Assembly (NCBI GenBank): GCA_041946675.1
Contig: JBHGAU010000114.1
Span: 1 to 6,080, forward strand
Source of the DNA: CAWBKV01 sp041946675
Lineage (GTDB): Archaea > Halobacteriota > Methanosarcinia > Methanotrichales > Methanotrichaceae
Reading direction: 5' to 3'
Length of the DNA stretch: 6,080 bases
This document shows positions 5,994-6,080 of this stretch, piece by piece; the stretch's first letter is position 1; each line of letters starts with the position of its first letter. Below the pieces are notes generated by a model that had not been told where the DNA came from, searched no databases, and worked only from the letters and a program-made list of their open reading frames with translations. The position numbers and the translations under genes are program-made.

Positions 5994-6023
5994 GTGACTA
6001 CTCCGCTCACTGAAGTGAGGAGC
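5994..6023 (-). mobile_element. Right-end hairpin of the second TnpB element
   Basis: Plus-strand CTCAC (6006-6010) and GTGAG (6015-6019) pair around TGAA, and CTC (6001-6003) with GAG (6020-6022) extends the stem past a 2-nt bulge. On the minus strand the hairpin is followed by GTAGTCAC (6001-5994). It overlaps the last codons and the stop of the TnpB fragment, as is usual where the omega RNA scaffold runs from the tnpB 3' end into the right end. The boundary near 5994 is approximate. Confidence 0.5.
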
Positions 6024-6080
6024 ATCTAGCTTCATGCAGAGATTGTAGTCCCAATCTCAGAATATTTATGGCTGCGTTAT
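6007..6080 (-). CDS. tnpB: C-terminus of a second TnpB, cut by the window edge
   Basis: Reading the minus strand from the right edge gives NAAINILRLGLQSL, then nine more residues to a TGA whose complement is at 6007-6009. NAAxNIL immediately follows the third RuvC catalytic Asp (D-x-NAA) in TnpB proteins, and a leucine-rich tail is common after it. Only 23 codons are visible, so it cannot be said whether the gene is intact. Its stop codon sits inside the right-end hairpin. TnpB is an RNA-guided DNA nuclease carried by IS200/IS605-type elements. This element points toward the transporter, opposite to the decayed copy on its left. The identification comes from a short but characteristic motif, supported by the adjoining hairpin. 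Confidence 0.72.
   Translation of the reverse strand, partial: NAAINILRLGLQSLHEARCSSLQ

Noticed and set aside
5550..6035. 161-codon minus-strand open frame opposite the transporter
   Set aside because: It runs antisense through the transporter and its terminator, has no ribosome site, and yields a Cys/Ser/His-rich product of no recognisable kind. The minus-strand signal at this edge is instead the TnpB C-terminus in another frame.
1..6080. CRISPR arrays, tRNA or rRNA genes
   Set aside because: No regularly spaced direct repeats, tRNA cloverleaf with TTC arm, or conserved rRNA stretches were seen on either strand.

Overview
The window looks like a piece of a methanogenic archaeal chromosome, most likely from the Methanothrix (Methanosaeta) / Methanosarcinales group. 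This assignment is inference. It rests on archaeal Shine-Dalgarno sites (GGAGGT, GGTGAT, GGGGAG), TTTATATA-type TATA boxes, several exported proteins crowded with N-glycosylation sequons, and a GPR1/FUN34/YaaH (AceTr) acetate-type transporter. No rRNA, tRNA or CRISPR array is visible.

Layout, left to right. A small secreted or membrane-anchored hypothetical gene (75-557, +) is followed by a terminator-like hairpin. Next is a flavodoxin-family gene (793-1239, +) with its own promoter region. Its stop lies 23 bp from the stop of a convergent minus-strand gene (1263-1883) for an exported protein with twelve N-glycosylation sequons. That gene has a near-perfect TATA box and a strong 13-bp hairpin in its leader. 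Two more minus-strand genes lie upstream of it: a signal-peptide hypothetical (2028-2594) and a large exported M3-family metallopeptidase (2738-4678) with an HELGH zinc motif. The minus-strand genes are separated by 143-bp gaps that hold terminator and promoter signals, so they look like separate transcripts rather than one tight operon.

The divergent region between the peptidase and the transporter (4679-5201) is not empty. It contains a broken fragment of a TnpB gene (IS200/IS605-IS1341 type, RuvC-II region) joined to a hairpin with a GTAGTTCAC end. Next come several inverted repeats, one of them framing a TATA box, and then the transporter gene (5202-5867, +). At the right edge, on the minus strand, the last 23 codons of a second TnpB enter the window; their stop codon lies inside a matching hairpin. 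The transporter therefore sits between the inward-facing right ends of two TnpB-type elements.

Functional reading: four of the six complete genes encode exported proteins of the cell surface or pseudoperiplasm, one of them a peptidase. The transporter would import acetate (or a similar small carboxylate), the main substrate if the host is Methanothrix. The flavodoxin is a cytosolic electron carrier or reductase with no evident link to its neighbours. The least expected content is the pair of TnpB remnants and ends flanking the transporter.
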